Source: UBA10003 sp964365025 (lineage in GTDB: Bacteria; Patescibacteriota; Patescibacteriia; Magasanikbacterales; UBA10003). Taken from it: a stretch of DNA of 49,594 bases. Of this stretch, positions 23,563 to 30,467 are shown in pieces; the stretch's first letter is position 1, and every line of letters begins with the position of its first letter. A program made the translations under genes and the position numbers. The notes beneath the pieces were generated by a model. It was not told where the DNA came from. It ran no database searches and worked only from the letters and a program-made list of their open reading frames with translations. Where the stretch lies: assembly GCA_964365025.1 (NCBI GenBank), contig CAYIOJ010000003.1:1-49594 (forward strand), read 5' to 3'.

Positions 23563-24168
23563 TCAGAGTTGAACCTCCTCCGCAGGCACGAATGCGGCGC
23601 TGTCGACATGCCCGCATGTCCAGTGTCCAGTCTGGATGAAGCCGACAAGCACGTACTTCCTTCCCCGGAATTCCATGACTTCGCCCAGCTCTCGCGGCAT
23701 GTGCCATCGGCCGCGTTCCTCCGGCGGAAGAAAACCGCGACTGTCAGCCCTCGGCCACGAGCGAGTCTTCTCCTCGTTGAGGAGCCACGCCCGAATCTCC
23801 GGCGGCTGAACCGGTTCCTCCTCTCCGTAGTAGATGGAAACCGTCAGTCCCAGGGCTTTGGCCCCCGGAACCCACCACCACTCGATGGTGGAAGTGAAAT
23901 CGAGCGGATCCCGAGCGTCTTTGTCCTCGACCACTGCCCTCCGCGCAATGTCGAGGAGCGTCGGTTTCTTGGCCGCCGTGCTTTTTTCCTCCATAGGTTT
24001 CTCCTCTGTTGGCTGGTGCGGAGGATTTTGCTGGCACATGCATGTCGGCGCCTGCACGGGCATCGTGGCCCTGCATCTCCCCATGTGCTCCTCATACTGA
24101 CGTCGTTTCTTCGGATACTTGTCTGCGCCTGCCGACAGTACGGACTCCTCATACCATGGCCGCGACAT
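23563..24168 (-). CDS. GC-rich orphan protein, second of a pair
   Basis: The protein has 201 residues from the ATG at 24168 (MSRPWYEESVL), chosen because AAGGAGG (24180-24174) lies 5 nt upstream; the longer frame to 24222 has no such signal and would run into the previous gene. The N-terminal third is polar with a Cys/Gln/Pro-rich stretch (PTCMCQQNPPHQP), then a compact domain WWWVPGAKALGLTVSIYYG and a C-terminal part RGRKYVLVGFIQTGHWTCGH. Tryptophan is frequent. No membrane segment or known motif. Codon use is GC-rich, very unlike trmB next door. Function unknown. Confidence 0.65.
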   Translation of the reverse strand: MSRPWYEESVLSAGADKYPKKRRQYEEHMGRCRATMPVQAPTCMCQQNPPHQPTEEKPMEEKSTAAKKPTLLDIARRAVVEDKDARDPLDFTSTIEWWWVPGAKALGLTVSIYYGEEEPVQPPEIRAWLLNEEKTRSWPRADSRGFLPPEERGRWHMPRELGEVMEFRGRKYVLVGFIQTGHWTCGHVDSAAFVPAEEVQL

Positions 24169-24190
24169 TTTTGCCTCCTTCCTTGTTTTG

Positions 24191-24733
24191 TTAGTCACCC
24201 TCGACAAGCACGCTGTATCCACCCCATTTTTCCACGGCCGCTTTCAACTCGACGTTCTGCTCGCGGCTGAAGATATCTCGGCCTTCGGCGCCCTGAATGG
24301 TGCAAGTGATGCATCCGAGCATGCCGAGTTTCACCCACACCATGTGGATATCGATCCTGTCGATCGCCCACAGCCTGGCGTAGATTTCCTGCTCTCGGTA
24401 TCCCGGGCAGTACTCTACTATGCAGTGAGAGCTTTCCAAGCAACCGGCATACGGAGCGGCACTCCGGTATTTCTTGCAGTTCTTTGCCGGTCGGAATACC
24501 CACAAACCATTCTCGTTCATGTCGAGGTGAAAGGATTCCCCAATTCTGTCGTTTGGCCAGTCAGCGCACCGGACCGTGACGAAGGCATGCCGCCAATCGT
24601 CACCGTTGCGTTCTTTTCCGCTGCTTTCTTCTGCTTGCACCACATACCCCGCGGCTTCAAACTCCTTCTTGACTTTCTCCGGTTGTTGCGCCGCGTAGGT
24701 CGTGTGAAAACGGTAGCAGATGTCCATGCCCAT
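24191..24733 (-). CDS. GC-rich orphan protein, first of a pair
   Basis: The protein has 180 residues from the ATG at 24733 (MGMDICYRFHTTYAAQQPEK), chosen because AAGGAG (24746-24741) is 7 nt upstream; both genes of this pair share the same leader sequence ACAAGGAAGGAG followed by an A-rich spacer. The protein is soluble, rich in Cys (about nine) and aromatic residues, with HAFVTVRCADWPNDRIGESF and HMVWVKLGMLGCITCTI segments. No family is recognised. It is transcribed divergently from trmB, 22 nt before the second orphan. Confidence 0.65.
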   Translation of the reverse strand: MGMDICYRFHTTYAAQQPEKVKKEFEAAGYVVQAEESSGKERNGDDWRHAFVTVRCADWPNDRIGESFHLDMNENGLWVFRPAKNCKKYRSAAPYAGCLESSHCIVEYCPGYREQEIYARLWAIDRIDIHMVWVKLGMLGCITCTIQGAEGRDIFSREQNVELKAAVEKWGGYSVLVEGD

Positions 24734-24740
24734 TTTTTGT

Positions 24741-24792
24741 CTCCTTCCTTGTTTGTTAAAGAGCCCCGTCTTCCTCCGCACCCATTACGGAG
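24741..24792 (-). promoter_or_regulatory. Leader hairpin plus strong Shine-Dalgarno of the GC-rich pair
   Basis: On the minus strand CTCCG-taatgggtg-CGGAG (about 24792-24774) forms a hairpin, and AAGGAG (24746-24741) follows before the ATG at 24733. Same design as at 13587-13618 and 16622-16658. Confidence 0.55.
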
Positions 24793-24804
24793 TTTAGACA
24801 AGTC

Positions 24805-24832
24805 AATGTACCAAATAAACCAGATTTGTAAA
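24805..24832 (-). promoter_or_regulatory. Probable promoter of the GC-rich pair
   Basis: On the minus strand TTTACA (24832-24827), 16 bp, TACATT (24810-24805), with an upstream TGg. Confidence 0.45.
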
Positions 24833-24911
24833 TACTATGCGTCAGAGAAAATGGTGAAATATGCGCGAATAAGCCAAAATAATAAAATAAAATATAAATT
24901 GTAAGTAATCA

Positions 24912-24940
24912 TTGACACAATGTAGCCTTTGTGATATGAT
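24912..24940 (+). promoter_or_regulatory. Consensus promoter of the TrmB-type regulator
   Basis: TTGACA (24912-24917), 17 bp, TATGAT (24935-24940) preceded by TGa. Predicted start near 24947. It is back to back with the promoter of the GC-rich pair. Confidence 0.8.
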
Positions 24941-24975
24941 GGAAATGTATAAATTAGCATTTTAAACACAAACAT

Positions 24976-25764
24976 ATGGCAAACCTAATCGACGATCTCG
25001 GTTTAGACGAAAACGAAGCAAAAGTATATCAAGCACTTTTAGAGATTGGGCCTTCTACGGTTAGCCAAATAACAAAAAAAGCGGGTATCACCCGCACCTT
25101 TGGTTATCAGATTTTGGAAAAATTGAGTATTTACGGATTGGTCAATCGTGTTTCTGGCGAAAGGGTAAAAATTCGCTATGCTGCGGAACATCCGCGCCAT
25201 TTGGTGCAATTTATCCAAAACCGCAAAAACCAATGGGAGAGGCGGCTTAAAGATGTTGAACAACGTCTGCCGGATTTAGTTTCACTTTTCAAAGTCGCGG
25301 AAAAACCAATCATAAAATATCAAGAAGGAATTGAAGGTGTAAAAACTATTTACAGCCAAACCCTTGAATCAAAAGAAGAAATTTTATCTATTTTGGATAT
25401 TGAAGGTTGGGATGTGCCGGAATTTCGGCAATGGGGAAGAGAATATAATCGACAACGCAGTGAAAAGAAAATCAAAGAGCGGATACTTATGCTTGATACT
25501 CCGCAAGGCCGTGACTGGATGAAAAATTATCGCGGGTCTTTCAAATACACGTATTGTCGCTGGATAAAATCAGAACAGTTGCCTGGAATTAAAGAGTTTG
25601 GCGGCGAAATAAACATTTATGAAAACAAAGTTGTGATTGCGCTTTTGAAAAAGACTAATTTGATGGGAGTAATGATTGAAAGCACGGCCTTGGCAAACAT
25701 TTTGAAAGGATTGTTTGAGTTGGCGTGGACGCAAGGGGTGGAAGCAAGAAAAAGTAAAAAATAA
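24976..25764 (+). CDS. TrmB-family transcriptional regulator
   Basis: The protein has 262 residues. The N-terminal winged helix (about 1-70: LGLDENEAKVYQALLEIGPS, then TVSQITKKAGITRTFGYQILEKL) is the TrmB signature, followed by a coiled coil (about 75-105) and a ligand-binding-like domain (about 110-258) with KYQEGIEGVKTIYSQTL. TrmB proteins control genes, often divergent ones, in response to small molecules. Here it faces the pair of GC-rich orphans within the same inverted-repeat module, so control of that pair is a reasonable inference. Codon use is AT-rich like the genome, unlike the pair. Confidence 0.88.
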   Translation: MANLIDDLGLDENEAKVYQALLEIGPSTVSQITKKAGITRTFGYQILEKLSIYGLVNRVSGERVKIRYAAEHPRHLVQFIQNRKNQWERRLKDVEQRLPDLVSLFKVAEKPIIKYQEGIEGVKTIYSQTLESKEEILSILDIEGWDVPEFRQWGREYNRQRSEKKIKERILMLDTPQGRDWMKNYRGSFKYTYCRWIKSEQLPGIKEFGGEINIYENKVVIALLKKTNLMGVMIESTALANILKGLFELAWTQGVEARKSKK

Positions 25765-25771
25765 AAAAAGC

Positions 25772-25797
25772 GTCCCGCCCGAATATACGGGCGGGAC
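25772..25797. terminator. GC hairpin after the TrmB-type gene
   Basis: A 9-bp stem GTCCCGCCC/GGGCGGGAC. On the plus strand no T-run follows; on the minus strand CGCTTTTTTT follows. It may act as a weak terminator for trmB or stop antisense transcription. Confidence 0.5.
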
Positions 25798-25822
25798 ACC
25801 ATATTTCCCCTAATCAAAAAAT

Positions 25823-25886
25823 ATCAAAATTCGCCTTTCCTTATTCAAATAAAAATCGAAAATGAAAATAATTTATTTCCGATAAA
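25823..25886. repeat. Right terminal inverted repeat of the 2.5-kb module
   Basis: Inverted copy of 23361-23423 (24-nt identical block at 25852-25875, TCCGAT at 25878-25883, 16-nt block at 25823-25838). From here to 26080 no gene is seen. Confidence 0.75.
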
Positions 25887-26080
25887 CTACTTATATACCA
25901 ACTCACCTGTTTTTTCTCTAAAACATGCCAAAATGTCAACGGATAGTTGCTTATAGGAAGGGTTGTGTAAGGCATTTTTATTCTAACACCATTTAAGGCA
26001 GGCGGCAACACACCTCCCCAATAAAAAGCTCTCCGCTATTTTAAGGCTGAGTTGGTCATCATTTATCCACACCCCCATTC

Positions 26081-26109
26081 TTTACTGTTTTTGAAATAAT
26101 AGGTATAAT
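26081..26109 (+). promoter_or_regulatory. Promoter of the first AbiE module
   Basis: TTTACT (26081-26086), 17 bp, perfect TATAAT (26104-26109). Confidence 0.6.
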
Positions 26110-26119
26110 TTGTATATAC

Positions 26120-26157
26120 GTTTCTATTTTTTATCATTTTTAATAAAGAAATGAAAT
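26120..26157 (+). repeat. 38-bp direct repeat, copy 1 (covers the abiEi start)
   Basis: Matches 28724-28761 in the same orientation at 35 of 38 positions. Both copies contain TTTTTTATCATTTTTAATAAA and end in ATGAAAT; here that ATG is the abiEi start codon. Confidence 0.8.
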
Positions 26158-26780
26158 ATCTTAACATAGAAAATAGCCTGATTAAGCTTAAACCCATTTT
26201 TTCAGCCAAAGATATAGAATTGGCCGGTTTTAAGGTATTCCCCTATCAATTGTCCAAATGGGCTAAAGACGGCCATATCAAGCATTTGGGAGCGGGTTTA
26301 TATCTGTTTTCCAAGGCAGAAGTTGCGATGGAATTTATAGCAAATCATCTGCGTCAACCGTCTTACATTTCTTTGGAATACGCTTTGTATTATTATAATC
26401 TTACCGTGGACATCTCTTTTCACATTACTTCTGTCACCACCAAGGGCACAAAGAATATTACTGTCGGCGATAGAACTTTTTTTTATCATCATGTTAAAAC
26501 AACTATATTTGATGGTTTTGTAATGAAGCGCGCTGGCAATAAAGAGGATGTGGGAAGCAGATTTTATATCGCCACGCCCGAAAAGGCTCTGGTGGATTTG
26601 TTTTATTTAAAACCAAACGCGTTCAAGAGCGTTGATGATTTTCAAGAAGCGCGTTTTCACGAAGAAGAATTGAGAGATAAATTTGATTGGCGCGGAGTTT
26701 TTAATTTGGCCCAGTTGTATAAAAATAAAAGTTTAGAAAAGCGTTTGCGAAACTTTAAGGATTACATCTTTTCCAATTGA
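26151..26780 (+). CDS. AbiEi-like antitoxin (type IV toxin-antitoxin)
   Basis: The protein has 209 residues. The N-terminal part (about 1-60) is winged-helix-like (FSAKDIELAGFKVFPYQLSKW...GHIKHLGAGLYLF), followed by the AbiEi core with YISLEYALYYY, FHITSVTTKGTKNI and IATPEKALVDLFYL. AbiEi represses its own operon and counteracts AbiEii without direct binding. The stop is 1 nt before the toxin start, so the pair is an operon. AT-rich, no Shine-Dalgarno. Confidence 0.85.
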   Translation: MKYLNIENSLIKLKPIFSAKDIELAGFKVFPYQLSKWAKDGHIKHLGAGLYLFSKAEVAMEFIANHLRQPSYISLEYALYYYNLTVDISFHITSVTTKGTKNITVGDRTFFYHHVKTTIFDGFVMKRAGNKEDVGSRFYIATPEKALVDLFYLKPNAFKSVDDFQEARFHEEELRDKFDWRGVFNLAQLYKNKSLEKRLRNFKDYIFSN

Positions 26781-26781
26781 T

Positions 26782-27564
26782 ATGCTTAATTTGGAACAAA
26801 TTTTAAATTTCGCGAGAGAAAAGGGCTTTGCGACAGGACGCGAGAAGCAGGCAATGGCGGAATATCTGCAGTGCTTGATTTTGCAATCTTTTTTTCGCCA
26901 TGCTCCAGTTGGCAAAATTAGCTTTATCGGCGGCACTTGTCTTAGGTTTTTTTATGATTTATCGCGTTTTTCCGAGGACTTGGATTTTGATAATTTTGGT
27001 CTGGGTGTCAGCGAATTTGAAGAAGTTGTAAAACAAGTGATAAAGGATTTGGAAGCCCAAGGTTTTATGGTCGACTCATTGATAAAAATTAAGGGCGCTT
27101 TTCACTGCTATATCAGATTTAATAATCTTTTGTTTGCCAATAAATTGTCTCCTTATACCAATGAGAAGATATTAGTAAAAATAGATACCGCTGCTCAAAA
27201 TTTTATTTTTGTTCCGGAGAAAAAATTTTTTGACCGTTATGGCATTGTGGAGGAAATTTTGGTAAATCCAAAGGATATTTTAATGGCGCAAAAAACCATT
27301 GCCCTGCTGGAAAGAAAAACCGCCAAGGGCAGGGATTTTTTTGATTATACTTTTTTGCATGCTTTTACCAAACCCAATCTTGAGTATTTAAAACAAAAAG
27401 CCGGCATTGCCAGTTTGCCGGAATTGAAAGAAAAACTCTTGGCGCGATGCGCGGAAGTGAATTTTGAGGAAATGGTCAAAGATGTGGCTCCATTTTTATT
27501 CAATGCCAACGACGCCATTCGCATCACCAAGTTCAAGCAGTATATTGAACAGTGGAGTGTTTAA
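26782..27564 (+). CDS. AbiEii-like nucleotidyltransferase toxin
   Basis: The protein has 260 residues. The DNA polymerase-beta-type core shows FIGGTCLRFFY (49-59) and SRFSEDLDFD (61-70), with the catalytic Asp pair at 66 and 68, and a later lysine motif NPKDILMAQKTIALLERK. Such toxins transfer nucleotides to RNA (MenT-like enzymes to tRNA) and act in phage defence. The order antitoxin-toxin is standard. It ends at a bidirectional terminator. All expected catalytic residues are intact. Confidence 0.9.
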   Translation: MLNLEQILNFAREKGFATGREKQAMAEYLQCLILQSFFRHAPVGKISFIGGTCLRFFYDLSRFSEDLDFDNFGLGVSEFEEVVKQVIKDLEAQGFMVDSLIKIKGAFHCYIRFNNLLFANKLSPYTNEKILVKIDTAAQNFIFVPEKKFFDRYGIVEEILVNPKDILMAQKTIALLERKTAKGRDFFDYTFLHAFTKPNLEYLKQKAGIASLPELKEKLLARCAEVNFEEMVKDVAPFLFNANDAIRITKFKQYIEQWSV

Positions 27565-27577
27565 TTTTTCTCGTAAC

Positions 27578-27610
27578 AAAAAATCCCGCGTTTATACACG
27601 CGGGATTTTA
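27578..27610. terminator. Bidirectional terminator between AbiEii and the histidine phosphatase
   Basis: AAAAAATCCCGCGT/ACGCGGGATTTTA hairpin with a short loop and T/A runs on both sides. Confidence 0.9.
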
Positions 27611-27626
27611 ATTATCCTTACAAAAA

Positions 27627-28163
27627 TTAAATCGTGTATTCCCATCCCGGCTTCCATGACTTAGTATGCCGCCAATCCTCGGCAATTGCTTGTTCCCATG
27701 TTTTTCCTTTCAATAATACTTCCAGCGCAAGCTGTGGGGCTTGGTGAGCCACAATAGCAATATGCTCTCTATTGTATTTTTGTTTGATCTCTTTTATAAA
27801 ATTGGCGATGCGTTTTTCAACTTCTTTGTAACTCTCTCCATTTGGGAAAGGCGTGTCTATATATTTAGTCAGATTATTTTTAAATTCCGTTTCAGGTTTT
27901 TGCGTGAAGTCGCCATAATTTGCCTCGCGGAGTCGATTATCCGTTATAATTTCATACTTGCCGCCAAAAGTCAGGCAAGCGGAATCTATCGCCCGTTTTA
28001 AATCAGAGCAAAAAATTGCGGAAAAATTTTGATCTGCCGCGAGTTTTTCTAAATCTTTTGATTGTTGTATTCCCAATTCAGACAATTCACCCGGTGCCCA
28101 ACCAGTGGCAAGATTTTTTTCATTGTCAGTTGTTGTGCCGTGGACAAAGTATGTTATTTGCAT
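27627..28163 (-). CDS. Histidine phosphatase family protein with altered RHG motif
   Basis: The protein has 178 residues of phosphoglycerate-mutase fold. The catalytic RHG at the N-terminus reads V7-H8-G9 (MQITYFVHGTTTDNE): the phospho-accepting His remains but the Arg is Val. LKRAIDSA (Arg57), LREANYGD (Glu80) and IVAHQAP (second His, 140) are present. The C-terminal EDWRHTKSWKPGWEY is repeated as a fragment at 28828-28876. Loss of the first Arg would weaken phosphate binding, so the substrate may be unusual or activity low. A TATAAT is found 10-20 nt upstream of the start; no clear -35. Confidence 0.85.
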   Translation of the reverse strand: MQITYFVHGTTTDNEKNLATGWAPGELSELGIQQSKDLEKLAADQNFSAIFCSDLKRAIDSACLTFGGKYEIITDNRLREANYGDFTQKPETEFKNNLTKYIDTPFPNGESYKEVEKRIANFIKEIKQKYNREHIAIVAHQAPQLALEVLLKGKTWEQAIAEDWRHTKSWKPGWEYTI

Positions 28164-28202
28164 TTTTTTGGTTTTTTTATTATAGACATTTTTTTAAATC
28201 TA

Positions 28203-28421
28203 TTATTCTTCAAAAAAATCTTCTTCTTTTAGTCCCGTTTGAAGTAAAATGGATCTGAATGTGCCATAAGGAATTTCTTTATAACTCATTTTAACAGTGA
28301 CATTGCGAGTAGGATTGCTGATTTTTCGGAAACGCGCGTGCGAACCTTTTTGACGAACAAAAAAGAAGCCCTTATCTTTAAGGACTTTCAATATTATATT
28401 CAATAACACCGGTTTAGGCAT
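28203..28421 (-). CDS. hicA: HicA-family mRNA interferase toxin
   Basis: The protein has 72 residues, the normal size. HicA is a double-stranded-RNA-binding-fold RNase that cleaves mRNA. The catalytic His28 lies in QKGSHARF, followed by VTVKMSYKEIPYGTFRSIL, which is typical. It overlaps the preceding antitoxin gene by 8 nt, which ensures coupled synthesis. Confidence 0.92.
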   Translation of the reverse strand: MPKPVLLNIILKVLKDKGFFFVRQKGSHARFRKISNPTRNVTVKMSYKEIPYGTFRSILLQTGLKEEDFFEE

Positions 28422-28632
28422 AACTCAAAGCCATCGGCACTAAATTTGGACGATCCACTTTATACATTTTGGAAATGGGAGAATCCTCAAAGTGCAGTTC
28501 CAACGCTTCCTGCAAGCTGGCTAGCGCTTCTTTTTTTGTTTTACCAAAGCTGGAAACATCTGTGTTGATATTCCAAGCTACATAATATTTGTCCTCTTTC
28601 CAGACCACATTTTTTAGGTTGATTTTGCGCAT
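28414..28632 (-). CDS. hicB: HicB-family antitoxin, short form
   Basis: The protein has 72 residues: the partial RNase-H fold of HicB (VVWKEDKYYVAWNINTDVSSFGKTKKEALASLQEALELHF, named here by its ends VVWKED and LQEALELHF). The usual C-terminal DNA-binding helix-turn-helix or ribbon-helix-helix is missing, so autoregulation would need another protein or the complex. It lies upstream of hicA, the reverse of the most common order. Confidence 0.88.
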   Translation of the reverse strand: MRKINLKNVVWKEDKYYVAWNINTDVSSFGKTKKEALASLQEALELHFEDSPISKMYKVDRPNLVPMALSYA

Positions 28633-28652
28633 AAATCAATGATTATGTCTGT

Positions 28653-28681
28653 ATAATACCACTGAAAAAGAAGTATGTCAA
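28653..28681 (-). promoter_or_regulatory. Promoter of hicBA
   Basis: On the minus strand TTGACA (28681-28676), 17 bp, TATTAT (28658-28653) preceded by TGg. Confidence 0.8.
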
Positions 28682-28723
28682 ATCTTGTTAATAAGTTGGG
28701 TAATGTGTTTCACTTCAATATCT

Positions 28724-28761
28724 GTTTCCGTTTTTTATCATTTTTAATAAAAAAATGAAAT
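28724..28761 (+). repeat. 38-bp direct repeat, copy 2 (fossil start)
   Basis: Same sequence as 26120-26157 apart from 3 bases. Here the ATGAAA is followed at once by TGA, so the copy looks like the remaining 5' end of a lost AbiEi-type gene or a recombination site. Confidence 0.75.
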
Positions 28762-28827
28762 GAATCAAGTTTAAGTAGCGTATAGAGCAGCTGAACTGTC
28801 GTAGGTGGAAATACAAAAACTCCGCCT

Positions 28828-28876
28828 CCCATCCCGGCTTCCACGATTTAGTATGACGCCAATCCTCGGAGATTGT
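28828..28876 (-). pseudogene. 3' fragment of a histidine phosphatase gene
   Basis: On the minus strand this fragment reads ISEDWRHTKSWKPGWE, nearly identical to the end of the phosphatase at 27627 (AEDWRHTKSWKPGWEY). No further part of the gene is found nearby. It lies in the 336-nt stretch between hicB and fic, which holds no intact gene. Confidence 0.8.
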
Positions 28877-28881
28877 CATTT

Positions 28882-28968
28882 TTACATCTTTAACCACCAT
28901 TTTTTAAAAAGTGGAGTTAATGTGGACAGAACGAAGGCCGCGGCAGGAACAATAGCGTTGATAATTTG
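28882..28968 (-). pseudogene. 3' fragment of the small membrane protein gene found at 30090
   Basis: On the minus strand the fragment reads INAIVPAAAFVLSTLTPLF then KKWWLKM and a stop, matching the end of the 84-residue protein at 30090-30344 (one codon shorter). It abuts the fic stop codon directly; its 5' part is gone. Confidence 0.8.
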
Positions 28969-29916
28969 TTACACTTTTCGTTGTCTTGTCCGGTTTTTCA
29001 AGTATCTTTCAATTGCTTCTTTGGTAGTTAACCAGTTACGTCTTTCTTTGTATGCTTCTAGTTTTCCTTGTCTCGCAAGCAAGTTTAAATATTTGGCAGA
29101 GAAGGGAGTATTTTTAGCTATGTTTGCGAGCGTCAAAAATTTTTCCTGTTTGGTGGTTGCAGGAGTTAAAGTTTTGAGATAAATATCCAAAGAACGCTCT
29201 ATGGATTGAACAATAAATTTGATCAGCGGTTCATATTCACCTTTATCCGCTTTATCAAGTACATCATAATATTTTTTTCGGTCGGTTTTCATAATTACGA
29301 CCAATGGGTACCCCGCTTGCATTAAAAATAAATTCATTGTCAAGCGTGCTGTCCGGCCGTTGCCGTCAAAAAATGGGTGAATGTAAACTAATTTATGATG
29401 CAGTAAAGCAGAAAGTTCAACAATATTCAGCTTGTTTTTTTGTGAATTTAGCCAAACAATCAGATCTCTCATCATATTTGGTACTTGTAGTGCATCTGGT
29501 GGAGTATGGTCTGCGCCGCCAATAGTAACACGGGCATTTCTGTATCGTCCGGCCCATTCTTTATCGGTTTCCTGCAAAATAATTTGGTGCAAGTTTCGTA
29601 TGAGTATTTCAGAAACAGTGTGCTTTTTGTCTTTGTCTATTAAATCATACAGATATTCCAGCGCGGCGTGGTGATCTTTTGCTTCCAAATGGTCCTTTAG
29701 CGGCTTTCCTTTTACTGTCAGACCTTCGTTTATAACCAAAAAGGTCTCTTTTAATGTCAAAGAATTGCCTTCAATTGCGTTGGAGTTGTAGGTCATCTCA
29801 ATTTGAAATTTTTCCCGCAGTTTTTGCACAGCAGATTTTGGTAGTGGACGGAGTTTGTTGAGTTTTTTTAGTTTCTCTTCCAAACGAGCTTTGACAATAG
29901 GGGGTAGGTAAATCAT
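28969..29916 (-). CDS. Fic-domain AMP-transferase with N-terminal inhibitory helix
   Basis: The protein has 315 residues. The Fic motif HPFFDGNGRTAR (about 181-192) is complete. The N-terminal SNAIEG (45-50) is the (S/T)xxxE(G/N) inhibitory motif of class II Fic proteins, so the activity is self-restrained. A winged-helix-like C-terminal part (about 255-315, TLANIAKNTPFSAKYLNLLARQG) may bind DNA. Fic enzymes attach AMP to target hydroxyls. The gene stands alone with its own promoter, which is overlapped by a perfect inverted repeat, suggesting autoregulation through the winged helix. Confidence 0.9.
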   Translation of the reverse strand: MIYLPPIVKARLEEKLKKLNKLRPLPKSAVQKLREKFQIEMTYNSNAIEGNSLTLKETFLVINEGLTVKGKPLKDHLEAKDHHAALEYLYDLIDKDKKHTVSEILIRNLHQIILQETDKEWAGRYRNARVTIGGADHTPPDALQVPNMMRDLIVWLNSQKNKLNIVELSALLHHKLVYIHPFFDGNGRTARLTMNLFLMQAGYPLVVIMKTDRKKYYDVLDKADKGEYEPLIKFIVQSIERSLDIYLKTLTPATTKQEKFLTLANIAKNTPFSAKYLNLLARQGKLEAYKERRNWLTTKEAIERYLKNRTRQRKV

Positions 29917-29924
29917 ATAAAATG

Positions 29925-29980
29925 CTTAATATGGTTTAGTTAATTATTTATAGTATACCATATTAAGGAAATAATGTAAA
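29925..29980 (-). promoter_or_regulatory. fic promoter with a perfect inverted-repeat operator
   Basis: On the minus strand TTTACA (29980-29975), 17 bp, TATACT (29957-29952) preceded by TGg. The 11-bp arms CTTAATATGGT (29925-29935) and ACCATATTAAG (29957-29967) lie on either side of the predicted start; the upstream arm touches the -10. Confidence 0.75.
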
Positions 29981-30089
29981 TATCGGTTGTGTGTAACTTA
30001 CTTGTCAAAAGCGGTCGGGGGTGGGTATTAAGTGTTTGTTTCAAGAATCTAACCCACAACCTTTCGTCTAAGTAGATGTTCAGTAGAAA

Positions 30090-30344
30090 TTATTTTAACC
30101 ACCATTTTTTGAAAAGAGGAACCGTTAATGTGGACAGAACAAAAGCAATAGCCGGAACAATGGCGTTGATAAACGGTTTAGGTAATTGCGCGAAAAAGAA
30201 AAATACAACGATTACGATGTATGTTAAAAGCAAAATGATGATTTTTCTAGCCCAGCTTGTTTCCCATGCTTTATCTGCTTCCACTCGCTGATTTCGTTTT
30301 TTAATCGCTTCAATTTCAAGTTGTAATTCTTCGATGGATGTCAT
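30090..30344 (-). CDS. Small membrane protein with N-terminal coiled coil
   Basis: The protein has 84 residues: a charged helix (EELQLEIEAIKKRNQRVEA, about 4-22), then two hydrophobic segments (about 33-52 and 55-75) and the basic end FKKWWLK. A second 3' copy exists as a fragment at 28882-28968. No family is known to me. It lies between fic and other small membrane proteins, a setting often seen for toxins, immunity or defence effectors, but there is no direct evidence. Confidence 0.65.
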   Translation of the reverse strand: MTSIEELQLEIEAIKKRNQRVEADKAWETSWARKIIILLLTYIVIVVFFFFAQLPKPFINAIVPAIAFVLSTLTVPLFKKWWLK

Positions 30345-30467
30345 AGTGATTTATATTAAAGGCAAAAGAGCGAAGCAATTTTGCGGAATGTACGCCGATA
30401 TTCGATGTTTTGCATGTCCCTTAAATTATTTAATGTGTGCGAAATATGGGTGAGCAATCAAATAAAA

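Noticed and set aside
23494..24904. Long plus-strand frames (258 and 261 codons) across the GC-rich pair
   Set aside because: They are antisense shadows caused by GC-rich codon use; the minus-strand genes have two matching strong Shine-Dalgarno leaders, a promoter and a terminator.
22250..25890. Integron attC sites
   Set aside because: The border repeats have GTT near the edge but not the paired RYYYAAC/GTTRRRY core sites, and no integrase is in the window.
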